Assembly (NCBI GenBank): GCA_031213475.1
Contig: JARUPZ010000019.1
Coordinates: 6,597,906 to 6,661,905, forward strand
Length of the DNA: 64,000 nt
Direction: 5' to 3'
Origin: Nereocystis luetkeana
Taxonomy: Eukaryota; Sar; Phaeophyceae; Laminariales; Laminariaceae
This document shows positions 1-11,570 of the stretch, in pieces; positions within the stretch are counted from its first letter, which is position 1; every line of letters starts with the position of its first letter. Below the pieces are notes generated by a model, which was given only the letters and a program-made list of their open reading frames with translations, ran no database searches and had not been told where the DNA came from. The translations under genes and the position numbers were made by a program.

Positions 1-91
1 ATGGAATACTTGATCGAAACTCGTATTTTGCACGGTGCATGTGATCCCGCGATCGCGCGTGCTGCTGGGTGCTTACGACTTTAAGTGATGA

Positions 92-200
92 TATTACGGG
101 GGACCATAGTGAATAGGACCGAATATTGTTAGTAAAAAAAATGAAATATATAGTTTTTTGTGTGTACTGTAGGTCCTATTTAATATGGACCACAGGGGTC
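92..200. mobile_element. M1 MITE copy 1 (partial right end)
   Basis: The left end begins with the M1 terminal sequence TATTACGGGGGACCATAGT and carries the central A/T-rich part. The right inverted end is degraded: it reads GGACCACAGGGG instead of the usual GGTCCCCCGTAATA. The family is described in full under the copy at 15554. Confidence 0.75.
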
Positions 201-335
201 AAGTGTTTTTCACCCCCTATTTCCGCAGTGTTTGTTCAGTTTGCCTTCCTTATCTTCCTGTTCTTCCTTTTCCTCCAAAGTTTTTCTTGTGTGCATGTCT
301 GGTTAACCTCCCCCCTTCCCAGTAGGATGCTTCAA

Positions 336-570
336 CTCATTGAAGCTGTCATCCATATGCAAGTCCGCCTCAAAAGCGGTTCTAAGTAGGATGCAGCTCA
401 CCCTTCATGCGACTCGCCAAACACCTCACGGCGCTCCGCGCTTGGTGCAAGCAATGTCTTCCTGGTCGGTGAAAACTCGACGCTGCTCCGTCCCGGCATT
501 GTAGGGATGCGAGGGTCTATGGCCACAGCGACTACGGCCATGCGTGATACTGAGTACCCCTCCCCCCCCA
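336..570 (+). repeat. R1 poly-C-tailed repeat, copy 1
   Basis: This copy runs from a TGAAGCTGTCATCCATATGC start through GGATGCAGCTCACCC and the GTAGGGATGCGAGGGTCTATGG core to GAGTAC followed by C-rich sequence. The same order of blocks recurs near 11225, 12435, 16935, 26815, 29510, 61130 and 62603. No coding capacity is visible. Confidence 0.8.
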
Positions 571-712
571 AGTAGAATGCCTCTCATAATGCAATGAAAT
601 CATCATGAAAAAGAAAAACATATATTAATAGGGACTGACTCCTACTGCATTGGCGGCAACCAACGGCGTATCGATTCCCATTTTCGTGTGCTGTACGCTG
701 ATTGGTCGACAG

Positions 713-799
713 GTGGGTGTGGAGGACATCACGGACGCCATCGAGGCGTTCGAAGACGACGTACAGTCGGTCGACATGACCACCATGAACAGGCTCTGA
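713..799 (+). CDS. Probable terminal exon of an unrecognised gene (5' partial)
   Basis: An acceptor (TTGGTCGACAG) is followed by an open frame of 28 codons ending in TGA at 797-799. It encodes an acidic C-terminus (VGVEDITDAIEAFEDD then VQSVDMTTMNRL). The same frame is open back to an alternative acceptor at 630-631, which would add 27 residues including a short hydrophobic stretch. Codon use is GC-rich and coding-like, unlike the flanks. I do not recognise the family. Earlier exons would lie to the left of the window. A T-rich stretch at 930-970 could belong to the 3' UTR. Confidence 0.5.
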   Translation: MGVEDITDAIEAFEDDVQSVDMTTMNRL

Positions 800-1575
800 G
801 CACGTTTTGCTTTTGGGGGGGGCGGGGGGTGGACGAGGCTTGTTGACGCTGTTTGTGCGCCTGCGAAGCGACGTCGCACCGCTGGCGGCGTACATATATG
901 CGTTCGTTTCCGCCAGGAAAGCTGGAAGTCTTAGGGGCAGCTTTTTTACTTGACTTGCCTTTTTTTGTCTTGCGCTGAGGAACCTCTTGTTGACACACTG
1001 TAAAAGTCTGCCGGTCGGCGGGTGGGTGGGTGGGAGGGTGGGAAGGGGCTGAACCGTTTGTTTTGCCCGCTCCTACAGCTCGTGGGTCCGGTTTGGTGGG
1101 TGGTGTCGAACAACGTGTTGAGGACCGACCTTTTTGTTGTTTATTATTTTTCGCACTCTCCGCGTAATGGCACGTCGCGCCGTTGTGCGCGACTTCGCGT
1201 CGCTGTATGCGACTTCGGGGTCGGCGTGGAGCTCGTCAAGGCAATGACCGCCTCCTATCCTGTGTATCCGGTACCCTATTTTGCTTCTGGCCCCTTTTTT
1301 TTGTAGTGCAACCCAAAAAATAGTAGGAAATGTGTACTACCGGTACACAGTAATACGTACTGTAGTACTTCACGGTGCACGACGCACGGTGGGATATTTG
1401 ACGTTTGGGTCCAGAGCGGATGACACCGCCGGCAGCCTCTCATTCCCCCTGTACAGGGTGCTCCCGAGCCTCCGCCCCCACTTTCATCCGCCCTGGACGT
1501 GCTGGCGCCCCCCTTCAGCTTGGTTTTTCGAGCTCACCTGCGCCTACCTGTAAAGCAATCATCGGCAATATTCTA
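800..1575. other. Non-coding stretch
   Basis: No exon is convincing here. It holds the probable 3' flank of the exon at 713-799, then G-rich (1018-1050) and unremarkable sequence. Confidence 0.4.
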
Positions 1576-1676
1576 TTTAGCCCTTTTAGGACCACAGTCC
1601 CGTTCTGGGCACAAACTACTTGGAATTTGAGTACGTAGTTTGTCCCCCAAAACGGGACTGCAGTTCTGAAAGGGTT
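1576..1676. mobile_element. M2 MITE copy 1
   Basis: This is a hairpin: the left arm (CCCTTTTAGGACCACAGTCCCG) and right arm (AACGGGACTGCAGTTCTG, then AAAGGG) are inverted copies around a short A/T-rich spacer containing ACTTGGAATTTGAGTACGTAG. Six more copies with the same arms occur in the window, best at 48352. Confidence 0.8.
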
Positions 1677-1984
1677 GATAAAACCCTCTTGGGAATTCAG
1701 AGGGCAAAAGTGACTGTTACAGCAGCGACAGCCGCAACGCGATTCAGGGATGTTAGTATGCATTGATTGGCGTCCCGAGTCATGATACAAATAGTCGCAC
1801 GGCACGAGGGCAACACGTCGTCCTACGCGTACGGCTGGGCGCTCACGCTGCTGGTGGAGTATTGAAAACACCGAACAAAGCTATCGATGTTTTTGCCGCT
1901 ATCTCGGTGTGCCCCAAGGGGGTTGATGACACGTCGCTGGTGGTGGACGCCCAAGTCGAATGCGTGGATGCATATGATACGCCC

Positions 1985-2350
1985 CCTTTTGGATGTGTTG
2001 TTGTCTTCACATTAAATCGTCCTTTCTACCCAGCTTCATCAGTACACCCAGTGTCCGTCCTGATTCCCTATCCTAGAGAGATACTGAGTCAGTGGTCGCA
2101 GACTGACTGTGAGACAGAGGAAGACCAAAAATAAAACCAAATCGCAAATTCAAGTGTCAAGCAAGTGAAGTGTCAGCGTACCGGGTACGAGAACACAACA
2201 ACACAAGCAAGACCGGAAAAATAAGAGCAGGAGACAATAAAACCAAAAAACCAAAAATCTGAAATGAAAAAAAAAGAAAAAAAGAAGGAAAAACAGAATG
2301 CAAACGACGCAAGGACTTCAGAAAGGCTGCTAGACGGAAAGCATGAGTAC
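1985..2350 (+). repeat. R3 dispersed repeat, copy 1
   Basis: Shared blocks are TTCACATTAAATCGTCCTTTC, CCGTCCTGATT, CGTACCGGGTACGAG, ACAACAACACAAGC and GCAAACGACGCAAG. The same blocks in the same order occur near 24600-24990, and the first part recurs inverted near 21121-21310 and 25573-25745. The A-rich ORFs across it are not conserved between copies. Confidence 0.65.
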
Positions 2351-3034
2351 CCACTTTTTGGGGGGGGCAACTATTCATACTTCAGATTTAGTGTTGGGAG
2401 TGTACAAGAAGCGATTGAATCGCGGGTAAATGAGGGCAAAAAACAGTGACGAGAATTCCGCTATACAGGTAGAACTTTATCCGACAAGGCGGTGGTCGTG
2501 CCCCCCCCCCCCCTCCCCCGACACACCCACCTTCTCGCGGCAATACCTCTACAGTAGACCTTAAACAGATCATTACCCCTCGTCAATGACCCCTTTTGCA
2601 ATAACGTTTCGAAGCGAACCGAGGGTGAGCGAGCCAATTAATTGGAGAAAGTAGGAACCTCTGACCGCTCTTAATGTCTCTCTGCGCTCTTTTTCAAAGC
2701 TCGAACGTGAAGCCGCTCGGGTGTCCTATCTCGTCTGTTTCCTTCGCTGTCTGCTTCACCGCAGTCTCTTGCCACTCTCGCGGAGAACTCGCCGTTTGTT
2801 TCTGGTGGGTGATACGTAGAAGTCTCGTTCTGGAGAAGGATAGTTCAGAGTTAACTTGTTTGTGATGTCCTCGCGAGGATAGCGAGTCATCCACACCTCC
2901 GAACTTGGCACCCAGACGCCACAAGTTGGCTACCCCGCACCATGACGTCCCCTCACCCTTCCTTGCGTCCGCCGACCCTGCCGAGGGACTGCAAACTGCT
3001 GGAGAAGAGGGCGTAGACAACCCACATCGGTGGC

Positions 3035-3290
3035 GTTCTACGATAGAGGTTCACCCTAAATTTTCTGAGGCTCCTCCATACCTCACCCCAAACTTGACAT
3101 CAGCGAAAATCGAATTGCATCCCGATGAATAATCCCGTGGCCCAAGTGTACTCAAACGTCATTTTTCGACACAAGATTGGCATCGCGGCGATTTCGGGTC
3201 AAGGAGCCCCGTCATCCAGAAACCATTATAGCAGAGCTACCTCTATCGCAGAACGCGTCATCGGCGCTTCTATTATACCCCTGGTACATT
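3035..3290 (+). repeat. R4 dispersed repeat, copy 1
   Basis: About 255 bp, including GATAGAGGTTCACCCTAAATT, a TCCCGATGAATAATCCCGT block and GATTTCGGGTCAAGGAGCCC. It is matched in inverted orientation at about 9055-9315. A short related piece lies at 36830-36895. Confidence 0.7.
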
Positions 3291-3894
3291 GTTGTTGTCA
3301 ATGCCCTCCATGACATACATTCGAGGGTTGCTCTAAAGTTCGCTTGTCTCATATTTTGTGAAGTCCCAATTAGTTGGAGTTGGTGAGAGTGACGAGAGAG
3401 ACCAGTTGGCACCGGCATAGACGGCACCCCAGCAGGTGGGGTTTGGCTCAGACTGAGAGTCTGCGTGCTTGCTATCGGTACTATACTCGTGGTCGTACTT
3501 TGCGGGGATATGGGGTATTCGTCTTGGTTCATTAAGGAAGGGCATTCAACGCCCTACAACATTTCTGCTTCGTGTTCAGTTTCGAGGTCGAGGGTTTCAT
3601 GGGGGGGGGGGGCATATCTTAGTTAGGCGGATGAGATGGACGAAGTCGACATGACATTGTATCTAACATGAACCCAAATGAGTACCAGGTATTTCCTACG
3701 GCGGGGTTTCTTGATAGTTCCGCCACAACAGCATTTCCGATTTTTCTCTTCTGCGGGGTACGTTGATATTGCGCTTGTACGCACGACGGTTACAAATTAA
3801 TCGACAGACGAATAGACAGAAGATGTCTGTACCACACAGAGGATCGCAACATAAAAGCGAAATACTTTATTTTCATTTTGAAGTTGATACTTCG

Positions 3895-4370
3895 TGGTCG
3901 AGTGCTCTGCGCAGGGCATGCTCTTCTTATGTCCTCGTATGGCTCTGCGGTCGGAGAGCTGATGACGCTCTGCCATCGCTCGTCGCGCGCTTGCTCCTCC
4001 TTCTCGCATGCTCTTCTTATGTACTTGTGGTGTTGATTGTGACAGTAGTATGCGGTTAGAGACCTGACGCTTTGTCATTGCTCGTCGCGCGCTCGCATGC
4101 TCTTGTGTACCTGTGGTGTTGGTACAACAATATGGTATCTATACTCGCTCCTCCTGCTCTGACGCCCTGAAGGCATATATGCTCTTGTGCACTTGACGTT
4201 CTCTCATCGCTCGTCGCGCGCTCGCATGCTCTTGTGGTGTTGGTACAGCAGTATGGTATCTATACTCGCTCCTCGTGCTCTGCCGCCCTGAAGGCGTACT
4301 CTTGTGCACATCACTTGTGGTGTTTGTAGGTACAACAGTATGATGGTATCTATACTCGTTCAGTCCTTGT
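3895..4370. repeat. Degenerate tandem repeat, about 110-bp unit
   Basis: The blocks GCTCGTCGCGCGCTCGCATGC, TCTTGTGTACCTGTGGTG and TATGGTATCTATACTCGCTCC recur three to four times with small indels. It runs into a GGTATGGTAC-rich simple region to about 4620. No coding signal. Confidence 0.7.
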
Positions 4371-4384
4371 ATGATTGAGCCTCT

Positions 4385-4620
4385 CGGGTGGTGTTGGTGC
4401 AGTATGGGTATGGTATGACACGTGGTACGGTACGGTGTGGCATGGTGTGCGGTGTGGCACGGTATGTGATATCGTCTGATGGTATGGTATGATGGTACGG
4501 TTTGATATTCTAGATGGAAAAAATACGGTATGTGATACGGTACGTTGGTGGTATGGTATGATGGTACGGTGTGGTGGATGTACGTATTTTATGGCTAAAT
4601 ATTGCCTGGTGGTATGGTAT
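4385..4620 (+). repeat. GGTAT/GGTAC-rich simple sequence
   Basis: Irregular reiterations of TATGGTATGATGGTACGG and similar words, directly after the tandem repeat at 3895-4370. Confidence 0.6.
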
Positions 4621-4714
4621 GTTTCAGTATCTAAGGTCTGTAAGAGTCGAATACGTCGTATGAATATAATTTGTAACGACCTAATATATCTATCATTGGA
4701 ACGTACTAATATCA

Positions 4715-5061
4715 GGCCGGTCGCCCCGGTGGTTCAAGTGGTTAACCTCGAATTCTGCTTGTGTTTTGAGTCCTGGGTTCGAGCCCCAGGGGGGTCGGAC
4801 ATTAGACTTTATTTGCAAAAATAAAAATAAAAAGGATTAAATTGTTGAGAGCGCCTTGCAGCGTATAGGTAAGCACATTTCGATGCGAGTCGACGAGGGA
4901 AGAAAAGGCTGAAATCTTCTCGCGATAAAAATGAAGGCACGTACCGTAGCGGGAAGGGGGTAGAAGAGCCTGCTATGTGACCCCGGATCTGAGTTACGAG
5001 TTGGAAGGAGAGAGAGAAGACGATGTGCGAAGATAATAAATGGGATGAGCAGAAAAAAAGG
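4715..5061 (+). mobile_element. tRNA-derived SINE, copy A (full length)
   Basis: The head is tRNA-like: an A-box region (GTGGTTCAAGTGGTTAACC) and a canonical B box (GGTTCGAGCCC) set about as far apart as in tRNA. A conserved body of about 230 bp follows (GAGAGCGCCTTGCAGCG, GATGCGAGTCGACGAGGGAAG, ACCCCGGATCTGAGTTACGAG). The 3' end is GAAGATAATAAATGGGATG plus an A-rich tail. Copies at 17855 and 22480 have the same head, body and tail. It is a Pol III retroposon by structure, not a functional tRNA gene. Confidence 0.88.
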
Positions 5062-5507
5062 GATGCGGACAGACAGACAGACAAACATATTTGCAATTAT
5101 CAAAACAGAGACCCAGTTTTACAAACTGAGAATTTGGGGTCCTGATTTCCGGTACTACAGTATGTACACCCGGCGGAGGGAAACTAGTGTGATCGCTGTG
5201 GTCGCACTGCTTGCTCCGTTGTGCGGTGGTTGGTGTGAACGAAAAAACACAGGAGTCGAAATCGGAAATCGGCGTTCGTTGTTACAGGTGAACAATAAAT
5301 ACGTAGTCCTAAGCCTCTTTACGTAGGCCTGCCAAAAACAGCAGCACGCAACAGCGTCGTCATCCGCTCACGCGCCTCTTGTAGCCGAATAAACGCAACT
5401 AGCTGTGCACGCTCGTGTACCTCTGCCGTTGTATAGGCGCAGCTGTGCATGTCAAGCGGGAACAAACGGGTGGTTACTGCTGTATTTTCTCTTATTTTGC
5501 TGTATCC

Positions 5508-5658
5508 CAACGTATACTCGGGTATTTACCCGGGTAGACCCAGAATACTCGGGTATATACCCCCGTATCCCCAGCGTATACTCGGGTTTGTACCTGGCTA
5601 CCCCCAGAGTAAACTCGGGTATGTACCCGCGTATCCCCAGAGTAAAAACCCAAGGTAT
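5508..5658. repeat. Minisatellite, about 36-bp unit x 4
   Basis: The unit contains TATACTCGGGTAT, TACCCG and CCCCAGAGTA. Four imperfect copies give repetitive peptides in several frames on both strands, typical of a non-coding minisatellite. Units are not separated by unique spacers, so it is not CRISPR. Confidence 0.8.
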
Positions 5659-5983
5659 GTGTACTAAACATTAAACAAGCCCATGCAACCTTCTTCGTCA
5701 GCCGCAACAAAACTGTGATACTAATCACGGAGCAGGGCCAACGCTATGCGTGGCTCCGCTGTCTCCCAAGTAGGTACTTTACTGCCTGGTAGCTATTAAG
5801 GTCGGACGGTCGCACGAGAAGGTCACCACGGGGGTATAAGGAGCGTTTAGGTACAAAAAGCAGCAAGCGCAAACGATATTTTCACATTTCCCTCCACAAT
5901 GGTATGATACGAGTACCAGGTTGCAGGTACGTACGAGGTATATCAGGTACTGCGTATAATTTGACACCTGGTACATATTTCAC

Positions 5984-6080
5984 ATAGTAATCAGGACCAA
6001 ATGTGCTGAGTAAAAATACTGAAATGTATAGGTTTTTGAGTATATCATGGGTCCCGATTACTCTGGTCCCCCGTAATAGA
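5984..6080. mobile_element. M1-related MITE fragment
   Basis: It has TCAGGACCAAATGTGCTGAG, the internal ATGTATAGGTTTTTG block and a right end GGTCCCCCGTAATA. The left end is diverged from the M1 consensus. Confidence 0.55.
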
Positions 6081-6900
6081 GTACAAAAACGCGAAATGAA
6101 TAGTCCCAAGTCTTATTGGCCTCGTCGAAGGCAAAACCTAACCCCAAAACGGGTCAATTGACACAAAAAATGTGATATTAATTATCCAAGTCTTACCCTA
6201 GCCTCGTCGGAAGGCAAGAGCTCAACCTAAAAGGGGAGACACATCGCAAAACGGCGGCGGAAGTGCCGACTGGTAGGAGTTTGCCTCGCAGCCCTCGACA
6301 AGTGCATCGGGTAGCAAAGCGACACAAACAGCAAACAAAAAATAACAGAACCACCTCGCTGAGTCTCTTTCGCCTGTTCCCTCGCCTCTTTGTACTGACT
6401 GCCCCCGCCCCCAAACAGATTGCTTCGCCGCCCTTCCCTTTGCAACAGACACACCCACACCTCCGTGTGTCCACGCCGCCGCATTGTTTTTCTTTCCTGG
6501 TATTGCTCAAAAGAAAGAAGCATTTTGTTTTCTTTGCACCCGAAAAAAAAAAAAAACAAACAAACAAACAAACATCCTCAAACACCACCGTTCGGCACCT
6601 GTTCGCCCGAATACGCTGGCGAAAATAGCCATCTATCTGAGACACGTAAAACACCCTCCAACAAGGCAGAGGGTGTGGTGGGACTACACGCTAAACGAAT
6701 CAAATAAAAGAGAAAGGAATGGAAAGGGAGAAAAAGGAAACACCCCCAGAACAAAAACAAAAAACTCGGGCTTTTGGGGGTGGTGCGGGGGGGGTCTCTG
6801 GAAAGGAAAAAAAAAAAACAACACACAACAAAAGTCCTCGGGAATACGAGAAAACGGGGTGCCATTTCTCCTCGGCGCCCCTGTGACGCGAAATCGTGTT
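6081..6900. other. Non-coding, A/C-rich spacer
   Basis: Several overlapping ORFs occur on both strands, but they come from A-rich, CAAACAAA and poly-purine tracts. None carries a recognisable domain or consistent splice sites. Confidence 0.4.
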
Positions 6901-6904
6901 ATGA

Positions 6905-7190
6905 ATGCCTTCGCCTAGCTAAGCTAGCACAGCACGTGCCAAACGTGGCCTATACGTCCGCTTAAACAAGCAAGCTACGAGCACATGCCAAAGCGTGCTA
7001 CTCGTACGCCTAGCTATCAACAGCACATGCACCTAGCCGCACTATTCCTAGCACATGTTAACGCCCGCCTAAATAAGCAGGCTAGCACGTGCAACGGTGC
7101 AATGTACCGGTACGCCCAACTTGCTAGCTTAGCACGCGTCAACACATGTTACGCTTGTGAATTTGATAAAAAGCTAGCACATGTCGATGC
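6905..7190. repeat. Degenerate GCTAGCACATG repeat
   Basis: The word GCTAGCACATG or a variant (GAGCACATGCC, CTAGCACATGTTAACGC, GCTAGCACGTGC) recurs every 30-50 bp about eight times. This rhythm is not seen elsewhere in the window. Confidence 0.55.
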
Positions 7191-7616
7191 CGATGTCCAA
7201 GACGTCCAGCTCTTTGAACCTGTAGGGGTTTCGATCGGTCGATTTTTGCGAAGGCGGGAGGGAGGGGGTGGTGTAAGAAAACCCGGCGAACACAATATGG
7301 GTAACATCGTAATCAGGACCAGATACATTTATCAATTATATGGGGTTATATAGGGGGATATACGGTTTTGAGGTCCATCGTGGATTGTCACTACTATAGG
7401 CCCCCATAAATAGTTGAGCGGTTATCATATGCGTAGTCCAGCAATAGAGGGAGAAGGCATGGCAACCAGAGCAGTGGCGCTCCCATCTATCCACTAGAAG
7501 GTGGACCTGACAAACCACAGCACAGGTTGCGCACCCCCCACCTTCCACCCTCTCATCCCTCCACCCTCCTCACGTATTCACAAGCCCTCCCAATGTATCC
7601 ACAAGTCCTCTCGTAA

Positions 7617-7700
7617 AACGCGCGATCGAATCATCACACCAAGCTTGCAAATATGAATTTTGAGCGATTTTTCAATCTCGCAGCTTCGCTCTTTTTGTTT
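7617..7700 (+). repeat. R7 short dispersed repeat, copy 1
   Basis: The blocks GAACGCGCGATC, AGCTTGCAAATATGA, TTTTGAG and CTCGCAGCTTCGCT recur in the same order at 24356-24440 and, weaker, at 50160-50260. Confidence 0.55.
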
Positions 7701-7944
7701 CCCCCCTTCATATCTACAAGCCGTTGTTATGGTATCCACACTTCCCCTCTATTGTTGTGGAGGCGTTACGATTTAGCATTCCTCCGAGAAGAGGAGCACT
7801 TGCCCTCTTATCTATTCCCGAATCCTCCCATCCACGCACAAGCTTTTGATGTTCAGCACCAACCACATTTACGTGCAACAAACACACGCTTCATCAGTCA
7901 GTCGGTCGTGAAACTTTTCACGCCTCGGATAGACCAGACAGACC

Positions 7945-8310
7945 ATGTACATATCATCTGCAGATCATCTACAGATCATTCCCACTCGGCGCATGACCTA
8001 GATCCTTCAAGGCAGACATATAGATAATCTATTTTTCCCGATCTAGAATATACGATTTACCGCTGCAGCTCATGCTGCCGGGTGAGTACCGTACAACATG
8101 CACCATCTAGTACAGCGCTGCCCCTATTTGAAAGAAACGCTTATATTGGATATTAATGAATACACGTTCCTTATATTTCGGGACGGAGTAGATCATCTTT
8201 CCTGGGTCGGATCTGTACGATACAGATCCTGGACATCGCACAACGACAGAGTGAGGAACTAGATGATCTATCTGTAGATGTATAGATCATGATCTATTCG
8301 AGGTGCGATG
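7945..8310 (+). repeat. R5 GATC-rich dispersed element, copy 1
   Basis: Shared blocks include CAGATCATTCCCACT, TGCCGGGTGAG, GTACGATACAGATCCTG and GATCTATTCGAGGTG. They match 53320-53600 in order and orientation. Weaker copies occur near 16020, 37690, 59400 and 60560. The repeated AGATCATGATCT palindromes are a hallmark. Confidence 0.65.
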
Positions 8311-8633
8311 CCCTTTGTTTTCGGGCGCCGGCTGAAGCAAGAAAGGTGGAAGCAGCAGGACCAGGAACTCGCGCGATGCGGGGGTGCGGCGTGGCTTTTG
8401 GCCGAGGCCCCCACACCCAAAAGCAACCTTGAGGTCTGTCTTGCGTCTTACGTTTGAATTTCGTTCACCATCGTTCATTGTCACTGGAATATCTGCGTCC
8501 TACTCCGTTCCTCACCGGTCATCATCAGAGGACCTTCAACAATCTGGGAGAAGGGATCTTTAGGTTGGTAGGCTGTTCGGATGTTTTGGTTCCTGTTGGG
8601 ATCAAGGCACGGGCGAAGACACAACCCAACCCC

Positions 8634-8684
8634 TGACTCTAACCCTAACCCTAACCCTAACCCTAACCCTAACCCTGACCCCAA
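8634..8684 (-). repeat. Interstitial telomere-like repeat (TTAGGG)n
   Basis: About six perfect CCCTAA units on the + strand (TTAGGG on -), flanked by degenerate CCCTGACC and CTCTAACC units. Unique sequence continues on both sides, so this is internal and not a chromosome end. Confidence 0.9.
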
Positions 8685-9054
8685 ACCGCAGCCGAAACGG
8701 GCCAAAACTCGCCATAAACGAGGCTACGCCGAGTTTGCATCGAACCAGGAAATTTCTCAGATGCGGACGACGATTCCGAAGTGCAGACCACGCTACACAT
8801 TTTTCAAGTCAAAAACATCCCTAAAGATCCCTTCTCCCAGACTGCTAAACCTACTCCATCATCATCATCGAATGTGTCGTGTGTCACGTATATGCGCTCA
8901 AGGGTTTCAGCATGTGTCCTATGCACTCGAGGGTGTGTGCCTTCCACCGGAAACGCACTATGGGTCCTTGTTTCCTTGCTTCAATTCCCTTCCATCATCA
9001 GAAGATGCCCATGTAGCAGTAGTGCCGGTCCCTCCTTAAGAGGGACGGTATGAC

Positions 9055-9315
9055 ATGCGCCAGCAAACAACACCGGACGCGTTCTGCGATAGAGGTAGCA
9101 CATTTCCGCTAAACTGTTTTCTGAATGACGGGGTTCCTTAACCCAAAATCGTCGGAATACCAGTCTTGTTTCGAAAAATGTATACTTGGGCAACGGGATT
9201 ATTTATCGGGATGCAGTGTGATATTTTGCTGAAGTCAGTTATCGGGTGAGGTATGGAGATCCTTATTGGAGCCTCAGAAAATTTAGGGTGAAGCTCTATC
9301 GTAGAACGCCTCCTC
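9055..9315 (-). repeat. R4 dispersed repeat, copy 2 (inverted)
   Basis: This is the reverse-complement match of 3035-3290, including GCGTTCTGCGATAGAGGTAGC, GGGGTTCCTTAACCCAAAATCG and TTATTTATCGGGATGCA. Confidence 0.7.
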
Positions 9316-10123
9316 AACCGGCACTATAATATCGGTAACCAACCGGCATTATTACTCCGCACCACCACTACACACAAGTGAGTCCCATCTGTGCCAAGCG
9401 ATCCCACAGACACAATTTATAAGACGGTAACTGGCACTATAGAGACCACGACTACTGTATACGCTTGGGCATGCACTAACAACTTCAGGCGCGTGCTACG
9501 ATGGGGCATGCCTTACACCACTCTGACCGTAAAATTCAAGGACCGGCTGATCATTCCGATTTGAGCACTCACATCAAGCTCGTTAGTACCGTTTCCCCTC
9601 GGGACTGGTGTGATACTGCCGTGCGCACTATTTCGTGCTTGTTTGTTTTTTGCCATCGACACGTATTTTTTGCTTTATTATCACAGCCTGTTTTTGTGTC
9701 CACGGGCAGGATGAAAGGGAAGTGAGCTATTAATAGTGTGATAACACCATTATCATCATCGTCAGCATCAAGCATAAAGCGGTCTTGATTGTGACGGGCA
9801 GAATTTTAGCACGCGGGATCATAGTAATCAGGACCCACCATATAGACAAAAACCTAGATTTTCCAGTATGTGTACTTGTAATACTGCTGTATTTGGTCAT
9901 GATTACCACGTTCCTCTCTAACAGCATGTTTTGGCCAAACCATGTAAATCTGTCGGTGTTCCTCAACTCAGGAAGTACCCAGTATCGTTAATCTCATTCT
10001 TGGTTCAACCATCAGGCTGTAACCCGAACTACAGCAGTATATAATTGCCCCGCTCCTTTCCCTGCGGGGCAATGTAACTCTCACACCATTAGGCAAGTCT
10101 GAACATTAATCGTAAGAGCCCTC

Positions 10124-10168
10124 TTCCTCCTCCTCCTCCTCCTCCTCCTCCCCCTCAGCCTCCTCCTC
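10124..10168. repeat. (CCT)n microsatellite
   Basis: About a dozen CCT/CTC triplets with one CAG interruption. Confidence 0.9.
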
Positions 10169-11220
10169 TTAGAATTAATGCTGCTCTTTTATATTCTACC
10201 CTGTTTTAGCGAGCGCCATAAGACACCGACTTATTATCCTTCCCTGCACCCACACGCGAGTATTGCGCGATGAACACTCGATACCTCCCTATGATAGGCC
10301 GAGAGGTGAAGCGTTACTTTTTTTCTCTCGAAAAAAAACAGAAAGTTTTTCGGGTGAGTGACCCACCAATAGTATAGAGCTCCACCTCAGAAGAGATACG
10401 TGCTACGACCCCTCTACTACTGTAGCACACGCCTGCACCCTACACGCCTACGAACGGGGAAAATTCGATTCCATCCCCGGGTTCTGCAGGGCCCTGCTTT
10501 AGGACGCGAGGGGTCGGCAAAAGTCCCTGCTATTTACAGCATTTACGGCTTCGAATCCCACGGTGGTGTCTCGGGGCAAGGGTCTAGGGATAAGGTTAGA
10601 AACGTGCTGCCCTCAGCTGGGACACCCTGTTGTTTTTGGAGTGGCTTTAACCAGGTGTGGGGCGGACGCCGCGGGCAGGCTTCTCCCTCGCGTAGTTGCG
10701 GTTTGCGGTGCGGAGAACACACTGAGATGGGCCGGTACCTCGGGCCTAAACGGAACGGAATGACAAGAGCCAGACCTTGGGTGTGACCTTGTTCAACCCG
10801 TGGAAAACGAGGCCGTGCTATCTAGGGGAAGAGGACCTGGTATCCCCATAGGCACAACTTAAAAAAAAAACACGTCAGCGTGGGGAAACAACAACATAAA
10901 ATAAGTGCTGATTCTGTATTTTTGCGTACTACGTAATGGTGGTGCACCAGTATTCGTTCGTTAATATATGGATTAGATTGTATGTGTTGTGTGTGAAGTG
11001 TCTTAAGGCAAAATGGGACAACAATGAATACCACTCGGTCCGGAAACCAAATGAACTGGGTATGCATACGCCCCCGTAGACGGAAATTTAAGCACCGTAT
11101 GTAATGCGTCTTTATACTCCAATGGTCCTTACGCTCTCGTGAAGAGAGGCATATATGTAGGGACTGTTTGAGTATTCACAATAATGCCCAAAACAATCCT
11201 TACAATTCCGGACAGGGTGG
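10169..11220. other. Non-coding stretch
   Basis: A GC-rich ORF at 10400-10786 has no recognisable domain and no clear splice context. The rest is unremarkable. The missing 3' exons of the minus-strand CBM gene should lie between here and about 1 kb, but none could be placed. Confidence 0.35.
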
Positions 11221-11224
11221 GTGT

Positions 11225-11475
11225 ATCTATCCTGGATGCAGCTCACCCTTCATGTGACTTGCCGAACACCTCACAGCGCTTGCTTCGCGCTTGGTGCAAG
11301 CAATGTTTATGCCTGGTCGGTGAAAACCCGACGTGCTCTGTCCCGGCATTGTAGGGATGCGAGGGTCTATGTCCATACTACTACGGCTATGCATGATATG
11401 AGTACCCCCCCCCCCCCCTGTCTATGGTCATACGACTACGGCCATGCATGAGATCGAGTACATCTCTCCTATCGA
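11225..11475 (+). repeat. R1 poly-C-tailed repeat, copy 2
   Basis: It has the GGATGCAGCTCACCCTTCATG start and the GTAGGGATGCGAGGGTCTATG core, then GCATGATATGAGTAC followed by about 15 C. A second short module (GGCCATGCATGAGATCGAGTAC, then CTCTCCTATCGAGTAC) is again followed by a poly-C run to about 11500. Confidence 0.8.
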
Positions 11476-11570
11476 GTACACCCCCCCCCCCCTCCCCTGC
11501 CCCCGCCCCAATCTAACTCGCCTAGCCCCCAGCAGAAAACAGAACAAAGATGAAACGAGAGAACACTCAC

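Noticed and set aside
4715-4800. Possible tRNA genes at the heads of the 4715, 17855 and 22480 repeats
   Set aside because: They have A and B boxes but no proper anticodon arm or acceptor pairing, and all carry the same SINE body and A tail.
5449-5728. Proline/tyrosine repeat ORFs resembling a wall protein or a CRISPR-like array
   Set aside because: The same tandem repeat is open on both strands, there is no signal peptide, and units are contiguous without unique spacers.
6193-6920. Overlapping ORFs of 78-153 codons on both strands
   Set aside because: They are driven by poly-A/C tracts, are mutually overlapping, and have no motif or splice support.
8634-8684. Chromosome end
   Set aside because: Unique sequence continues for kilobases on both sides of the short CCCTAA tract.
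10400-10786. GC-rich ORF of 128 codons
   Set aside because: No family recognised, no signal or splice context, and no clear difference in composition from the surrounding spacer.
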